Assembly (NCBI GenBank): GCA_015232335.1
Contig: JADFZV010000029.1
Span: 1-38,032, forward strand
Length of the DNA stretch: 38,032 nucleotides
Origin: Alphaproteobacteria bacterium
GTDB taxonomy: Bacteria; Pseudomonadota; Alphaproteobacteria; Rhodospirillales; WMHbin7
Direction of reading: 5' to 3'
Position 1 is the first letter of the stretch. Every line of letters begins with the position of its first letter. The notes under the pieces are model-generated. The model had not been told where the DNA came from and did no database searches. It was given only the letters and a program-made list of their open reading frames with translations. Positions 7,816-16,178 of this stretch are shown in pieces. The translations under genes were made by a program, and so were the position numbers.

Positions 7816-10380
7816 ATGAAAATTGATGCGGATCATACGGGAGCGATTTTCGACGCCCTCCCATGCTCTATCGTAGCCCTAGACCGGGCTGACCAAATCA
7901 TCTTTGCAAACGCCTCTTTTGCTGCCCTGTGTTCGTCTGCCGGGACAGAGCCGCTTACGGGCAAGCCCTTATCAAAGGTGGCTCCTGGCTGGCTGTGTGA
8001 CGTCATCGCAGGCCATGATCATGACCTGCCGCTCAGGGTCAGCCGGTCAACCGTCGCCGATAGCCGCATTTTCGTCATCGAAGACTTAAGCGAATTGCAG
8101 GCCGCCGAACGCGCCCGCAAAGCACTCGAAGAGGACATGGACCGCATCCAGCGGCTAGGACGTACCAGTTGGTGGGTTTTCGAGCCCGAATCGCTTTTGC
8201 TGCACCTAAGCCCCGATCACGGCCAGTTGCTACTGGGCGTGCCGTTGGATGAAACTTTGTTTGGCCCCGCCTATGTCGAGCAGTTTGTGCATCCCGACGA
8301 TGTTGGCGTTATTCTTGGTCACATGGGCAAACTTAAGGCTGGCGGGCTTGCAGCAGGATTTACCGACAGGTTCGAATACCGCGCCGTCGTCGATGGTGTC
8401 GTTCACCATCTGGCGGTCAACTATGTCCAGCGATCAGATGGTCTTTATTTTGGGATCAGCCAGAATGTGACCGAGCGTAACCTCATGCTGAAGCAGCTAT
8501 CCGATAGCGAAAAGCGGCTACGCACCATCCTCGATACAACGCCCCTAGCTGTCGCTATTTGCCGTCAGTCGGATGGCCGCATTCTCTATGGCAACCGCAT
8601 ATTCTTCAATCTCATCAATGTGCCGGAAAGCCAGATGGAGTCTGTACTGGTCAGTGACTTCTGTCCCTGTAAGGAAGACCGCAAGCGACTGCTGGAAGAA
8701 CTCGGGCGCAAGCAGGTGGTCAATGGATTCGAGGTGCAGATCCATGCCATGACAGGGCGGCGTTTGTGGGGTAGCATGTCGGCGTCGGTGATGTCTCTTG
8801 ATGGCGAACCATCGGTCTATTTAGTCATAACTGACATTTCTGCCCAGAAGGAGCAGGAGGCGATTCTGCGTCAGGCCAAGGAAGCTGCGGAGGCGGCAGC
8901 GCACGCCAAGTCGGAATTCCTGGCCACCATGAGCCACGAAATCCGTACGCCGATGAACGGCGTTCTGGGCATGGCTAGGCTGGTTCTTGATACCCCGCTT
9001 TCGGCCGAGCAACATGACCGCATGGAAACGCTGAAAAGCTCGGCTGAAGCCTTATTGACCATCTTGGATGATATTTTGGATTTGTCCAAGCTGGAGGCCA
9101 ACCGCGTCGAATTCGAACGCGAACCGTTTCATCTGGAGCAGACGGTGAAAAGCGTTATGTCGCTGATGACCGCGCGCGCCTCGGACCTGGGGCTATCGCT
9201 GACAACAAAGATAGATCCCAGCCTGCCCGCATGGTTTGTCGGCGATCCAGGACGCTTACGCCAAGTCCTGTTCAATCTTGTCGGTAATGCCATCAAGTTT
9301 ACAGAAAGGGGTGGCGTGACCTTGCAAGTTTCGGCAGCAGCAGCCGTCTCTGAACGGATTGACGTGGATTTCTCAGTAAGTGATACCGGCATCGGAATTG
9401 GAGCCGAGGCGCTTGAGCGTCTTTTTCAGTCCTTCAGTCAAGCAGACACCTCCATTTCCCGACGGTACGGCGGCTCGGGCCTGGGGCTGGCCATCTGCAA
9501 GCGGTTGGTCGAGGCCCAGGGCGGAAAAATCGGCGTGGACAGTGTTCCGGGCAAAGGTAGTCGCTTCTGGTTTCGCCTGTCATTCATTCCCGATAAAGCG
9601 CCCCCTGTTTCCTTGAAACCGGTCGCCGCCATCACCCTGCCGCCCCTTTCAATCCTTCTGGCAGAGGACAACCACATCAATCAGAAGGTTGCGCTCGCCA
9701 TGCTTTCCCAAGGCGGACATAAAGTGACCGTTGCTGCCGATGGCCTGGAAGCCGTCGAGGCGGCCAGAACAGACCGCTTCGATTTGATTTTGATGGATAT
9801 GCAGATGCCACGGATGGACGGGCTTGAAGCGTCCAAAGCCATTCGTGGGCTACCCCAGCCTGCCGGAGGGGTTCCGATCATCGCCCTGACCGCCAATGCC
9901 ATGCAGGATGAAGTGCAACGATGCCATGACGTCGGCATGAATGCCCATGTCTCCAAGCCGATTGATCCTGACCGCCTCTTTGAAACCATGGCTTGCGTCC
10001 TTGCTCATTTCGTCAAGAATGAAAGCGAGCCCGACAGGGTGGAAGCGTTCAGCAGCTTTTCCGCCTATCTCAGCTCAAACGCCATTCGTGAATTGAAGGA
10101 ACTCTTTTTTAGCAAAGGCGTTGAAAGTTGCGAGACCCTTTGCCGTCTTGGCGACAAGGGGGCACTGGATGAAATTCTCTTTCATGCTCATGACTTAAGG
10201 GGAATGGCCGGATATGTCGGTGATCAAGTCCTCGTCGACTGTGCGGCGGCAATCTGGGAGGCGGCCCAAGCAAAAAATGAAGATAAACTAAGGGCATTGC
10301 TTGCGGCACTGCCAGACGCATGGGCCTCAGCCTGCCGCCGTATAAGTGAACAATCCACGTTTAATACGATCGAGCGCTAG
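7816..10380 (+). CDS. Hybrid sensor histidine kinase (PAS x3, HisKA, HATPase, REC, Hpt)
   Basis: An 854-residue, apparently soluble multidomain kinase. Residue numbers are from the ATG at 7816, preceded by AGG at 7807; an upstream ATG at 7771 has no visible ribosome site. Three PAS-like regions (about 5-100, 120-225, 235-345) lead into HisKA with [10 protein letters not shown] (phospho-His 374). The HATPase has GNAIKF (N box), DTGIGIG (G1) and [13 protein letters not shown] (G2). A receiver has LAEDNHIN and [10 protein letters not shown] (phospho-Asp 661). A C-terminal Hpt domain has [11 protein letters not shown] (His 792). This is the full His-Asp-His relay of BarA/ArcB-like phosphorelays. 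The signal is unknown: no membrane segments, so probably a cytoplasmic PAS ligand. The TAG stop is the junction with the inverted-repeat element, so the native C-terminus may have been altered. Confidence 0.93.
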   Translation: MKIDADHTGAIFDALPCSIVALDRADQIIFANASFAALCSSAGTEPLTGKPLSKVAPGWLCDVIAGHDHDLPLRVSRSTVADSRIFVIEDLSELQAAERARKALEEDMDRIQRLGRTSWWVFEPESLLLHLSPDHGQLLLGVPLDETLFGPAYVEQFVHPDDVGVILGHMGKLKAGGLAAGFTDRFEYRAVVDGVVHHLAVNYVQRSDGLYFGISQNVTERNLMLKQLSDSEKRLRTILDTTPLAVAICRQSDGRILYGNRIFFNLINVPESQMESVLVSDFCPCKEDRKRLLEELGRKQVVNGFEVQIHAMTGRRLWGSMSASVMSLDGEPSVYLVITDISAQKEQEAILRQAKEAAEAAAHAKSEFLATMSHEIRTPMNGVLGMARLVLDTPLSAEQHDRMETLKSSAEALLTILDDILDLSKLEANRVEFEREPFHLEQTVKSVMSLMTARASDLGLSLTTKIDPSLPAWFVGDPGRLRQVLFNLVGNAIKFTERGGVTLQVSAAAAVSERIDVDFSVSDTGIGIGAEALERLFQSFSQADTSISRRYGGSGLGLAICKRLVEAQGGKIGVDSVPGKGSRFWFRLSFIPDKAPPVSLKPVAAITLPPLSILLAEDNHINQKVALAMLSQGGHKVTVAADGLEAVEAARTDRFDLILMDMQMPRMDGLEASKAIRGLPQPAGGVPIIALTANAMQDEVQRCHDVGMNAHVSKPIDPDRLFETMACVLAHFVKNESEPDRVEAFSSFSAYLSSNAIRELKELFFSKGVESCETLCRLGDKGALDEILFHAHDLRGMAGYVGDQVLVDCAAAIWEAAQAKNEDKLRALLAALPDAWASACRRISEQSTFNTIER

Positions 10381-10678
10381 AGCATCCTGCGATAAATCTG
10401 ACGCATTTCGCCGGAGCGATTTTCCGTCACAGGCAGGAGAAGGGCGCCGAGCGTATCGGGACCCTTCGACGAAGCTGTGCCGGAAAATCGCCCGGCCCCC
10501 GTCGGCTTCGCCGACAGAATTTGTCTGGCCGCCATCGGCGGCATGGGTTGGGCTTGGGCGGGCGCCTGTGGCGTCAAGCCGCTCAACCGATGCACCACAT
10601 CGCTTTTCGCGTCTTTCCTGTCAGGCGCGCTCGCCCAAGCCCAACGAAACTGCGTCAGATTTATCGCAGGATGCTCTA
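10378..10678. mobile_element. MITE-like structured element with TA-flanked terminal inverted repeats
   Basis: The ends are perfect inverted repeats: TAGAGCATCCTGCG... (10378-10405) matched by ...CGCAGGATGCTCTA (10651-10678), 28 bp with the flanking TA. If TA is the target duplication, as for IS630/Tc1-mariner-type elements, the element is about 297 bp with 26-bp ends. The interior is nested hairpins: GCGATTTTCCG/CGGAAAATCGC (10416-10426/10481-10491), AAGGG/CCCTT inside it, GTCGGC/GCCGAC (10501-10515), GCCGCC/GGCGGC (10528-10542) and GTTGGGCTTGGGCG/CGCCCAAGCCCAAC (10547-10560/10632-10645). There is no transposase ORF. It sits exactly between convergent genes and supplies the kinase stop codon and the last 18 codons and stop of phaC. 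It may be a non-autonomous transposon or a structured palindromic repeat, and may also terminate both transcripts. Confidence 0.75.
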
Positions 10679-11868
10679 AGCCAATCGGACAGGGGCCGGT
10701 AAAGCTTCTCTTCGGCCTTGCCGCCCACCATCATGCCGATATGTCCGGCGGCAAGCTGAACCAGTTCGGCCTTGGGCAGTTGAGTCATGACGGCCCTGGC
10801 CTGGGCGGGCGGCACGATGCGATCCTGGCCCGGCACCACGACCAGCGTGGGGCATGTCACGTCCCCAGGCCGCACGGCCCGGCCCGCCACCTCCCAGCAC
10901 CCCATGAAGGGCCTGTTCTCTCCGTACCAGCCGAACAGGGTTTCCCAGGCCACCTTGCGGGTCAGGGCAACGCCATCATTCACCCAATCCTCCAGCGAGA
11001 CGAAGGCCTGGGCCTCAGGCGATGCCGGATCAAGCTGGGAAAAGGCGCGGAACTTGCGCACCGCCAGATCGGGATCGAGGGCGGCGAACAGGGATTGCAA
11101 AAGATCGAGCGGCAATTCCCCCGCCTGTTCCAATAGCGGCGTCAGCCAGGGCTTCAGGCTGGCGAGCATGGCAGCCTGCTCGGCCTTGTCGGCGTGAAAA
11201 TCCCAAGGTGTGGCCAGAAGCGCCAGCTTCGTCACCGCCTCGGGCCTGCGCTGGGCCAGGGCCAAGGCCAGCAGGCCGCCCATGCAATAGCCCGCCACGG
11301 CGACCTTGGCGCCATGCGCGCGGACAGAAGCGCGAAGCGCCGTCTCCAAGCGCCCCGCGATATAATCCGACAGCGAGAAATCCCTTTCCGCCTCGCCCGG
11401 CGCATCCCAATCGATCAGAAAGACCCGCAAACCCTGCCCGGCCAGGAAACGGGCCAGACTGCGCCCAGGCGCCAGATCGAGGATATAGGCCCGGTTGACC
11501 AGGGAGGGAACCAGCAGCACGGCCCCCTTTTGCCCCGAGCCTCCGTAATCCAAAAGCCTGGTTGAGCCTTCGGCCCACAGAACCGGCGGATCGGCCAAGG
11601 ACCTTCGGTAGGGATGGTTCTGCCATGCCTCGATGCCCGCCTGGAACTGGCGGATCTGACGCTCGGCCTCGGCCGCAATGGCCCGGTTAAGCGCCTCTGG
11701 GTTTGCGGCCGCGAGCTCCGGCGCCAGGCTTGAGAACGGCCCTTTCAAGGACCGCGAGGCGCTTTTCAAGAGCGGCAAGGCGGCGATCGACCCCATCAGG
11801 CTGGCCATCTGCACCGCCAGATGCAGCATCAGCGGCCTGGGGCCTTGGGCGCGGGGATTGCGGGCCAT
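10621..11868 (-). CDS. phaC: Polyhydroxyalkanoate synthase (PhaC-like alpha/beta hydrolase)
   Basis: The 415-residue protein has a PhaC-type lipase box with Cys in place of Ser (GYCMGG, Cys195), the Asp in PGQDRIVPP (Asp349) and His in AAGHIGMM (His376), completing the Cys-Asp-His triad. HPYRR near residue 85 and LEDWVNDGV...WYGENRPF are also typical of PhaC. It polymerises (R)-3-hydroxyacyl-CoA into storage polyester on granules. Length is between class III (about 355) and class I (about 590). The ATG at 11868 has GGGAG 6-8 nt upstream and lies inside the preceding gene, a 182-nt overlap. The last 18 residues (from Arg398) are encoded by the inverted-repeat element and look non-native. Confidence 0.88.
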   Translation of the reverse strand: MARNPRAQGPRPLMLHLAVQMASLMGSIAALPLLKSASRSLKGPFSSLAPELAAANPEALNRAIAAEAERQIRQFQAGIEAWQNHPYRRSLADPPVLWAEGSTRLLDYGGSGQKGAVLLVPSLVNRAYILDLAPGRSLARFLAGQGLRVFLIDWDAPGEAERDFSLSDYIAGRLETALRASVRAHGAKVAVAGYCMGGLLALALAQRRPEAVTKLALLATPWDFHADKAEQAAMLASLKPWLTPLLEQAGELPLDLLQSLFAALDPDLAVRKFRAFSQLDPASPEAQAFVSLEDWVNDGVALTRKVAWETLFGWYGENRPFMGCWEVAGRAVRPGDVTCPTLVVVPGQDRIVPPAQARAVMTQLPKAELVQLAAGHIGMMVGGKAEEKLYRPLSDWLRASCDKSDAVSLGLGERA

Positions 11869-12076
11869 GGGGCTCTCCCGGTTTCTTGAAGCCTTGGGCG
11901 AAAACGGCCATGCCCTGACTCATGGCCTCGAAACTGTTGGTCAGCGCCTCGGCCATGGCCTTGGCCAGGGCGGGATCGCCCGACAGACTGCCCATCTGCT
12001 GATTCCACAGATCAAGATAGCGCTTGGCCAGGGCGTCAAGGTCGGGCGTTTCGGGCGGCGGCTTGTCTTGGCTCAT
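11687..12076 (-). CDS. Small coiled-coil protein upstream of phaC, possible PHA synthase partner
   Basis: This 129-residue protein starts MSQDKPPPETPDLDALAKRY; a TTG at 12097 is a less likely start. The N-terminal half is helical (LDLWNQQMGSLSGDPALAKAMAEALTNSFEAMSQGM). The middle is Pro/Gly/Ala-rich, then a heptad-like coil VDRRLAALEKRLAVLERAVL (about 96-115) and a basic tail follow. Layout and position recall the PhaE-type partners of PHA synthases, but the similarity is by eye and the protein is far shorter than classical PhaE. It overlaps phaC by 182 nt in another frame and is divergent from phaR. I infer a role in synthase assembly or granule association. Confidence 0.6.
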   Translation of the reverse strand: MSQDKPPPETPDLDALAKRYLDLWNQQMGSLSGDPALAKAMAEALTNSFEAMSQGMAVFAQGFKKPGEPHGPQSPRPRPQAADAASGGADGQPDGVDRRLAALEKRLAVLERAVLKPGAGARGRKPRGA

Positions 12077-12120
12077 AGGGTAAAGACTATTGCCCAAATG
12101 GTGCGGGCGCGAAAGACCTT

Positions 12121-12149
12121 TTGCAGTGCAAGGCCCCTGGCGCTAGGAT
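12121..12149 (+). promoter_or_regulatory. phaR promoter with palindromic operator at the -35 box
   Basis: TTGCAG (12121-12126), a 17-nt spacer and TAGGAT (12144-12149) form a sigma-70-like promoter 45 nt before phaR. The -35 box is part of the palindrome TTGCAGTGCAA (12121-12131). PhaR proteins are known to bind TGC/GCA-type sites and repress their own gene, so this is a likely autoregulatory operator. It lies in the shared 118-bp region and could also control the divergent phaC unit. Confidence 0.55.
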
Positions 12150-12194
12150 GTCGGGAAAGCTTCTGGGCAACCCGCCCGGGGAAGGGGATAGCCG

Positions 12195-12827
12195 ATGTCC
12201 GAGCCGAAAACCGAAGCCGCCAACCCGGTAACGATCAAGAAATACGCCAACCGGAGGCTCTACAACACCGCAACCTCCAGTTATGTAACGCTGGATCATC
12301 TGTGCCAGATGGTCAAGGACGGGGTTGAGTTTCAGGTTTTCGACGCCAAGACCGGCGAGGACATCACCCGCTCGGTGCTGACCCAGATCATCGTCGAGGA
12401 GGAAGGCAAGGGCGGGCAAAACCTGCTGCCCATCAGCTTTCTGCGCCAGTTGATCGGCTTTTACGGCGACAATCTGCAGCATCTGGTGCCGCGCTATCTC
12501 GAAGTCAGCATGCAAAGCTTCGCCCGCAATCAAGAACAGTTCCGCAATATGATGCAGAACACCTGGGGCGGCCTGTTCCCCTTTGGCCGAGTCGACGACG
12601 CCAGCAACCAGAACATGGCCTTCTTCGAGAATGCCATGAAGATGTGGGCGCCTTTCATGGCCAAGAATGCCGGCATCATCGAGGGCATGACCCAGGCGGA
12701 TCAAGCGGCTCAGGCTGGTGGCGAGAAGGACGCTCCGGCGCTGACCGAGCTTCAGACCAAGATCGACGGGCTTCAGCGCCAAATCGACGACTTCATGGCC
12801 CAGGCCCGTGCGCAGGCCAAGAAGTAG
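12195..12827 (+). CDS. phaR: Polyhydroxyalkanoate synthesis regulator PhaR
   Basis: The 210-residue protein opens with the PhaR DNA-binding domain: TIKKYANRRLYNTATSSYVTLDHLCQMVKDGVEFQVFDAKTGEDITRSVLTQII (about 13-67). The PHB accumulation regulatory region LLPISFLRQLIGFYGDNLQHLVPRYLEVSMQSF follows, then a helical C-terminal tail (TELQTKIDGLQRQIDDFMAQAR). PhaR binds DNA and also PHA granules, releasing repression of phasin and its own gene when polymer is present. AAGGGGA lies 6-7 nt before the ATG. It is divergent from the phaC unit. Confidence 0.95.
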   Translation: MSEPKTEAANPVTIKKYANRRLYNTATSSYVTLDHLCQMVKDGVEFQVFDAKTGEDITRSVLTQIIVEEEGKGGQNLLPISFLRQLIGFYGDNLQHLVPRYLEVSMQSFARNQEQFRNMMQNTWGGLFPFGRVDDASNQNMAFFENAMKMWAPFMAKNAGIIEGMTQADQAAQAGGEKDAPALTELQTKIDGLQRQIDDFMAQARAQAKK

Positions 12828-13019
12828 CCCAGGGATTCTGTGGGAAACTATTTTAAACTGACTCGAAATTTTCTCTTTCATTCCGGCGAAAGTGGCGTAT
12901 ATAGCGATTTATAGACGCTACGCGCACGTGCCTCTGGCCCACGGGCTCTCTCGGAAGGTTAAGCAACGACGTTGTTGTGTTCTTACTTGTCGCCAACGGC
13001 AACTCGTGAGGATGTGACC

Positions 13020-13154
13020 ATGTCCGAGATTGAGCGCGCAAGCGCACTCGACCCCGACCCTTTCCCTAGTCGGCGCATCGGCCCGTATTCGGGGGCCATG
13101 CACTGTTCCGCCCGCATTTTGTTGCAGCGGAGCCAGGAAGGCCGTCGCCGATGA
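13020..13154 (+). CDS. 44-codon leader ORF coupled to ornithine decarboxylase
   Basis: ATG at 13020 has a good ribosome site (GTGAGGA, 7 nt spacing) and opens a 44-codon frame, MSEIERASALDPDPFP...LLQRSQEGRRR, whose TGA overlaps the odc ATG by 4 nt. The product is basic, ends in GRRR and resembles no family I know. Translational coupling and position suggest a leader peptide controlling odc, for example in response to polyamines, but that is inference. It could also be a small free-standing protein. The gap before it (12828-13019) holds AT-rich TATATA-like sequence but no convincing promoter pair. Confidence 0.5.
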   Translation: MSEIERASALDPDPFPSRRIGPYSGAMHCSARILLQRSQEGRRR

Positions 13155-14284
13155 GCCAGAAAATTGCACGTTTTCTAGCCGAGCAGCAGCCCGAGACGCC
13201 CTGCCTGGTGGTCGACCTTGACATCATCGCCGAGAACTACCGGGCGCTGAAAGGCTCGCTGCCGATTGCCGAGGTCTATTACGCGGTCAAGGCCAATCCG
13301 GCGCCCGAGATCGTCTCCATGCTGGCCGATCTGGGCTCGAACTTCGACACCGCCAGCCTGACCGAGATCGATCTGTGCCTGGGCTGCGGCGCCCAGGCCG
13401 ACCGCCTCTCCTTCGGCAGCACCATCAAGAAGCAGCGCGACATCGAGGCGGCTTTCGCCCGTGGCGTGCGCCTCTTCGCCTTCGACAGCCAGGCCGAGTT
13501 GGACAAGCTGACCCAGGCCGCCCCCGGCTCCAAGGTCTTCTGCCGCATCCTGGTCGATAATTCAGGCGCCGACTGGCCGCTATCGCGCAAGTTCGGCTGC
13601 GAGCTTGAGATGGCCCGCGATCTGCTGATCGAGGCCCGTGACCGAGGGCTCGACCCTTATGGCGTCTCTTTCCATGTCGGCTCGCAGCAGACGGACCTTT
13701 CGCAATGGGACGTCGCGGTGGGGCGTACCGCCATGCTCTTCTCGGCGCTCAACGAAGCGGGGATCGAGCTTAAGATGGTCAATCTGGGCGGGGGATTCCC
13801 GGCCCGCTACCGCACCGATATTTCCGAGATCGACGCCTATGGCGACGCCATTATGAAGGCGATGACCCACCATTTCGGCAACCGCCTGCCCGCCATGATC
13901 GTCGAGCCCGGCCGCTCTCTGGTGGGCGATGCGGGAATCATTCAGACCGAGGTCGTCCTCATCTCCAAGAAAAGCTACGACGAGAACGAGGCGCGCTGGG
14001 TCTATCTGGATATCGGCAAGTTCGGCGGTCTGGCCGAAACCATGGACGAGGCGATCAAATACCGCCTCAAAACGCCGCACGATGGCGGCGAGGCAGGCCC
14101 CGTGGTGATTGCCGGACCCACCTGCGACTCGGCTGACATTCTCTATGAAAAGGCAGGTTACGAATTGCCGCTGGGCCTTAAGGTCGGCGACAAGATCGAG
14201 CTGCTTTCGACCGGAGCCTATACCACCACCTACTCCTCGGTGGGCTTCAACGGCTTTCCGCCTTTGAAGGCTTATTTTATATAG
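13151..14284 (+). CDS. odc: Ornithine decarboxylase (fold type III, PLP-dependent)
   Basis: The 377-residue alanine-racemase-fold decarboxylase has the PLP lysine in YYAVKANP (Lys47), FHVGSQ (His175), the glycine loop LGGGF, EPGRS (252-256) and the intersubunit active-site Cys in GPTCDSADI (Cys325). The length and motif set match the eukaryote-like ornithine/lysine decarboxylases common in alphaproteobacteria. It makes putrescine, the entry to polyamine synthesis, and links by pathway to mtnPA, which recycles methylthioadenosine from spermidine synthesis. AGGAAGG precedes the ATG by 9 nt. Lysine or arginine specificity cannot be excluded. Confidence 0.92.
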   Translation: MSQKIARFLAEQQPETPCLVVDLDIIAENYRALKGSLPIAEVYYAVKANPAPEIVSMLADLGSNFDTASLTEIDLCLGCGAQADRLSFGSTIKKQRDIEAAFARGVRLFAFDSQAELDKLTQAAPGSKVFCRILVDNSGADWPLSRKFGCELEMARDLLIEARDRGLDPYGVSFHVGSQQTDLSQWDVAVGRTAMLFSALNEAGIELKMVNLGGGFPARYRTDISEIDAYGDAIMKAMTHHFGNRLPAMIVEPGRSLVGDAGIIQTEVVLISKKSYDENEARWVYLDIGKFGGLAETMDEAIKYRLKTPHDGGEAGPVVIAGPTCDSADILYEKAGYELPLGLKVGDKIELLSTGAYTTTYSSVGFNGFPPLKAYFI

Positions 14285-14418
14285 GCCCTCAAGCGCCGGG
14301 CGCTGGTCGTTATTGTCCCTCGCCGGGCGCGTTTCTGCGAAACGCTTGGCCGCCGCCTCAATGGCGGCTGGGACGCGAAGATTCACGCAAGCCCCCTTCC
14401 ACCCGGCAATAATTTCCC

Positions 14419-14445
14419 CGCCCGGCAGCCCCTGCCGGGCGTTTT
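14419..14445 (+). terminator. Terminator of the odc unit
   Basis: CGCCCGGCAG (14419-14428) pairs perfectly with CTGCCGGGCG (14432-14441) over a 3-nt loop, followed by TTTT. It insulates odc from the sigma-54 promoter that starts about 45 nt further on. Confidence 0.88.
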
Positions 14446-14490
14446 ACTTTCTCCCGGCCAGAAAAGCCCATATTTTCCGGGCACAGCGCC

Positions 14491-14507
14491 CTGGCACACG
14501 GATTGCT
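14491..14507 (+). promoter_or_regulatory. Sigma-54 (-24/-12) promoter of the hook-like gene
   Basis: CTGGCACACGGATTGCT matches the RpoN consensus YTGGCAC-N5-TTGCW. GG at 14493-14494 and GC at 14505-14506 are separated by exactly 10 nt. The expected start is near 14518, giving a leader of about 30 nt before the ATG at 14548. Hook and rod genes are classical sigma-54 targets (class II/III flagellar genes). No enhancer site could be assigned, since the activator is unknown. Confidence 0.8.
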
Positions 14508-14547
14508 CCGGACTGAGTGCAATTACCTTCTAGCCGGGAGCCGGACC

Positions 14548-16020
14548 ATGTTATGGGGCGCCTTTACCAACAGCATGACCGCCATGATGGCCCAAAGCCA
14601 TTGCATGAACGTCATCAGCCAGAACATCGTGAACATCAACACGGCGGGCTATAAGAAGGCCGAGGACATGTTTCAGACCTCGCTTTCTGAAACCTATCCC
14701 AACTGGAATATCTTCGGCGTCAACAAGACGACGCGCCAGTCGGTGGACCGCCAGGGCACGATTCTGGGCACCGGCGGCAATCTGGACATGGCCGTCAACG
14801 GCCAGGGACTGTTTATCCTAAGCACGACTCCGGGCTCGCCCACAACCGAAACCGATTACAGCTTCGGGCGAGCGGGCAGCTTCCTTTGGAAGGTTGACAA
14901 CACCGCCACCACCACCACAGCCGCCGCGACGACGTCCACGACCTACAGCGTTTCCTATGACGACACCTATAACAACTCGCTGTCGCGCGGCGCCGAGCCG
15001 CCTGCAACCAATCTGCAGCCAACCTATTTGGCAACGCCTGACGGCCAATATCTTCTGGCCTTCGCGGCCGGAACCGACGGCACCTTCACGCCCTCTTCCA
15101 CGCTGTCCGGCCTTTCCGCCATCCGCACGGATTTCTATACGCTGGCGGCCGGGCAGGAAACGCAGAACTTGACGCTGCGCGCCAATGTCGATGCCAACAC
15201 CGAGCGCTCTGGCACTGTCAACTTCTCGCTTCCCGTCTATAAATCGGTCGACAACCCCGACACTAGCGTCACCGATTATCTATCCGACCAGTTGAACTTT
15301 ATCCTGACGGCGGACCCCACGGCCGAGAATACCTGGACGCTGGAACTGACCTGCGGCACCAATGGCGGCGACGACCCGACCGACCCTTTGGGCACGGCTT
15401 CGGGCACCGCTACCGGCACCTACACCGTTGTCTTCGACGGCGAGGGAAAGCTGTCCTCGGTCTCGCCTGCAGGTGCTGGCGGTTCCACCTTCATCGATAC
15501 CACCGTCACCTGGAAGGATGTCAACTACACCTCTTCCGTCACCACGACGGCCACCGCCACCGCCGTAACCGCCTCCGACATTTCCATCGACCTGTCGGGC
15601 CTGTCCCAGTTGGGCGGCAACAGCCTGATCTATAATTTCGAGCAGGACGGCAACGTCAACGGCTATCTTCGCGATTCCTATTTCACCAATGACGGTTTCT
15701 TTGTCGGCAGTTACACCAACAATGAATCCAAGCGGCTTTACCAGATTCCCGTCGCAACCTTCAACGCGCCCAACCAATTGGATGCGATCTCGGGAACGCG
15801 CTGGGCCATGAGCGACGACGCAGGCGACATCGTGGTCCGCGTTCAGGGCGGCAATGACGAGGGACTGCTGACATTTACCGCCGCCGCCGTCGAACAGTCG
15901 AACGTGGCGATGGAAGACGAGTTCACCAAGATGATCATCACTCAGAAGGCCTATAGTCTGGCGACCAAGGTCTTCCAGACCGCCGACGAAATGACGACCA
16001 CCGTGCGCGATCTGAAGTAA
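14548..16020 (+). CDS. Flagellar hook protein FlgE-like
   Basis: The 490-residue protein has the axial flagellar N-terminus (MLWGAFTNSMTAMMAQSHCMNVISQNIVNINTAGYKK) and C-terminus (VEQSNVAMEDEFTKMIITQKAYSLATKVFQTADEMTTTVRDL), which form the coiled-coil core in rod and hook proteins. Between them is GGNLDMAVNGQGLFIL and a long Thr/Ala/Gly/Asp-rich variable region. Length suits a hook protein. ATG at 14548 was chosen because GGGAG lies 7 nt upstream; an open frame extends earlier but runs through the sigma-54 promoter. It is secreted by the flagellar type III system. It stands alone with no flagellar neighbours, so it may be a second or specialised hook protein. Confidence 0.85.
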   Translation: MLWGAFTNSMTAMMAQSHCMNVISQNIVNINTAGYKKAEDMFQTSLSETYPNWNIFGVNKTTRQSVDRQGTILGTGGNLDMAVNGQGLFILSTTPGSPTTETDYSFGRAGSFLWKVDNTATTTTAAATTSTTYSVSYDDTYNNSLSRGAEPPATNLQPTYLATPDGQYLLAFAAGTDGTFTPSSTLSGLSAIRTDFYTLAAGQETQNLTLRANVDANTERSGTVNFSLPVYKSVDNPDTSVTDYLSDQLNFILTADPTAENTWTLELTCGTNGGDDPTDPLGTASGTATGTYTVVFDGEGKLSSVSPAGAGGSTFIDTTVTWKDVNYTSSVTTTATATAVTASDISIDLSGLSQLGGNSLIYNFEQDGNVNGYLRDSYFTNDGFFVGSYTNNESKRLYQIPVATFNAPNQLDAISGTRWAMSDDAGDIVVRVQGGNDEGLLTFTAAAVEQSNVAMEDEFTKMIITQKAYSLATKVFQTADEMTTTVRDLK

Positions 16021-16111
16021 TCGCTTCCTTTGCTTATACCGGCACACAGAAAGAATGACTCATACCGTTCGCGGGCAAGGCCCGCGCGCGAGCATTCCTG
16101 CGAGCGGGAGC

Positions 16112-16171
16112 CAAGCGCCGGAGGCGCGCCCGGCGCTTGAGGCTTGCATTAATCGGTCACGATTAATGCAA
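16112..16171. terminator. Two hairpins between convergent flgE-like and acuI genes
   Basis: CAAGCGCCGG/CCGGCGCTTG (16112-16121/16130-16139) is followed by a perfect 12-bp stem TTGCATTAATCG/CGATTAATGCAA (16144-16155/16160-16171) with loop GTCA. The second stem ends 7 nt from the acuI stop, so the pair probably terminates both convergent transcripts. The flanks lack long T-runs. Confidence 0.55.
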
Positions 16172-16178
16172 ACTGGTA

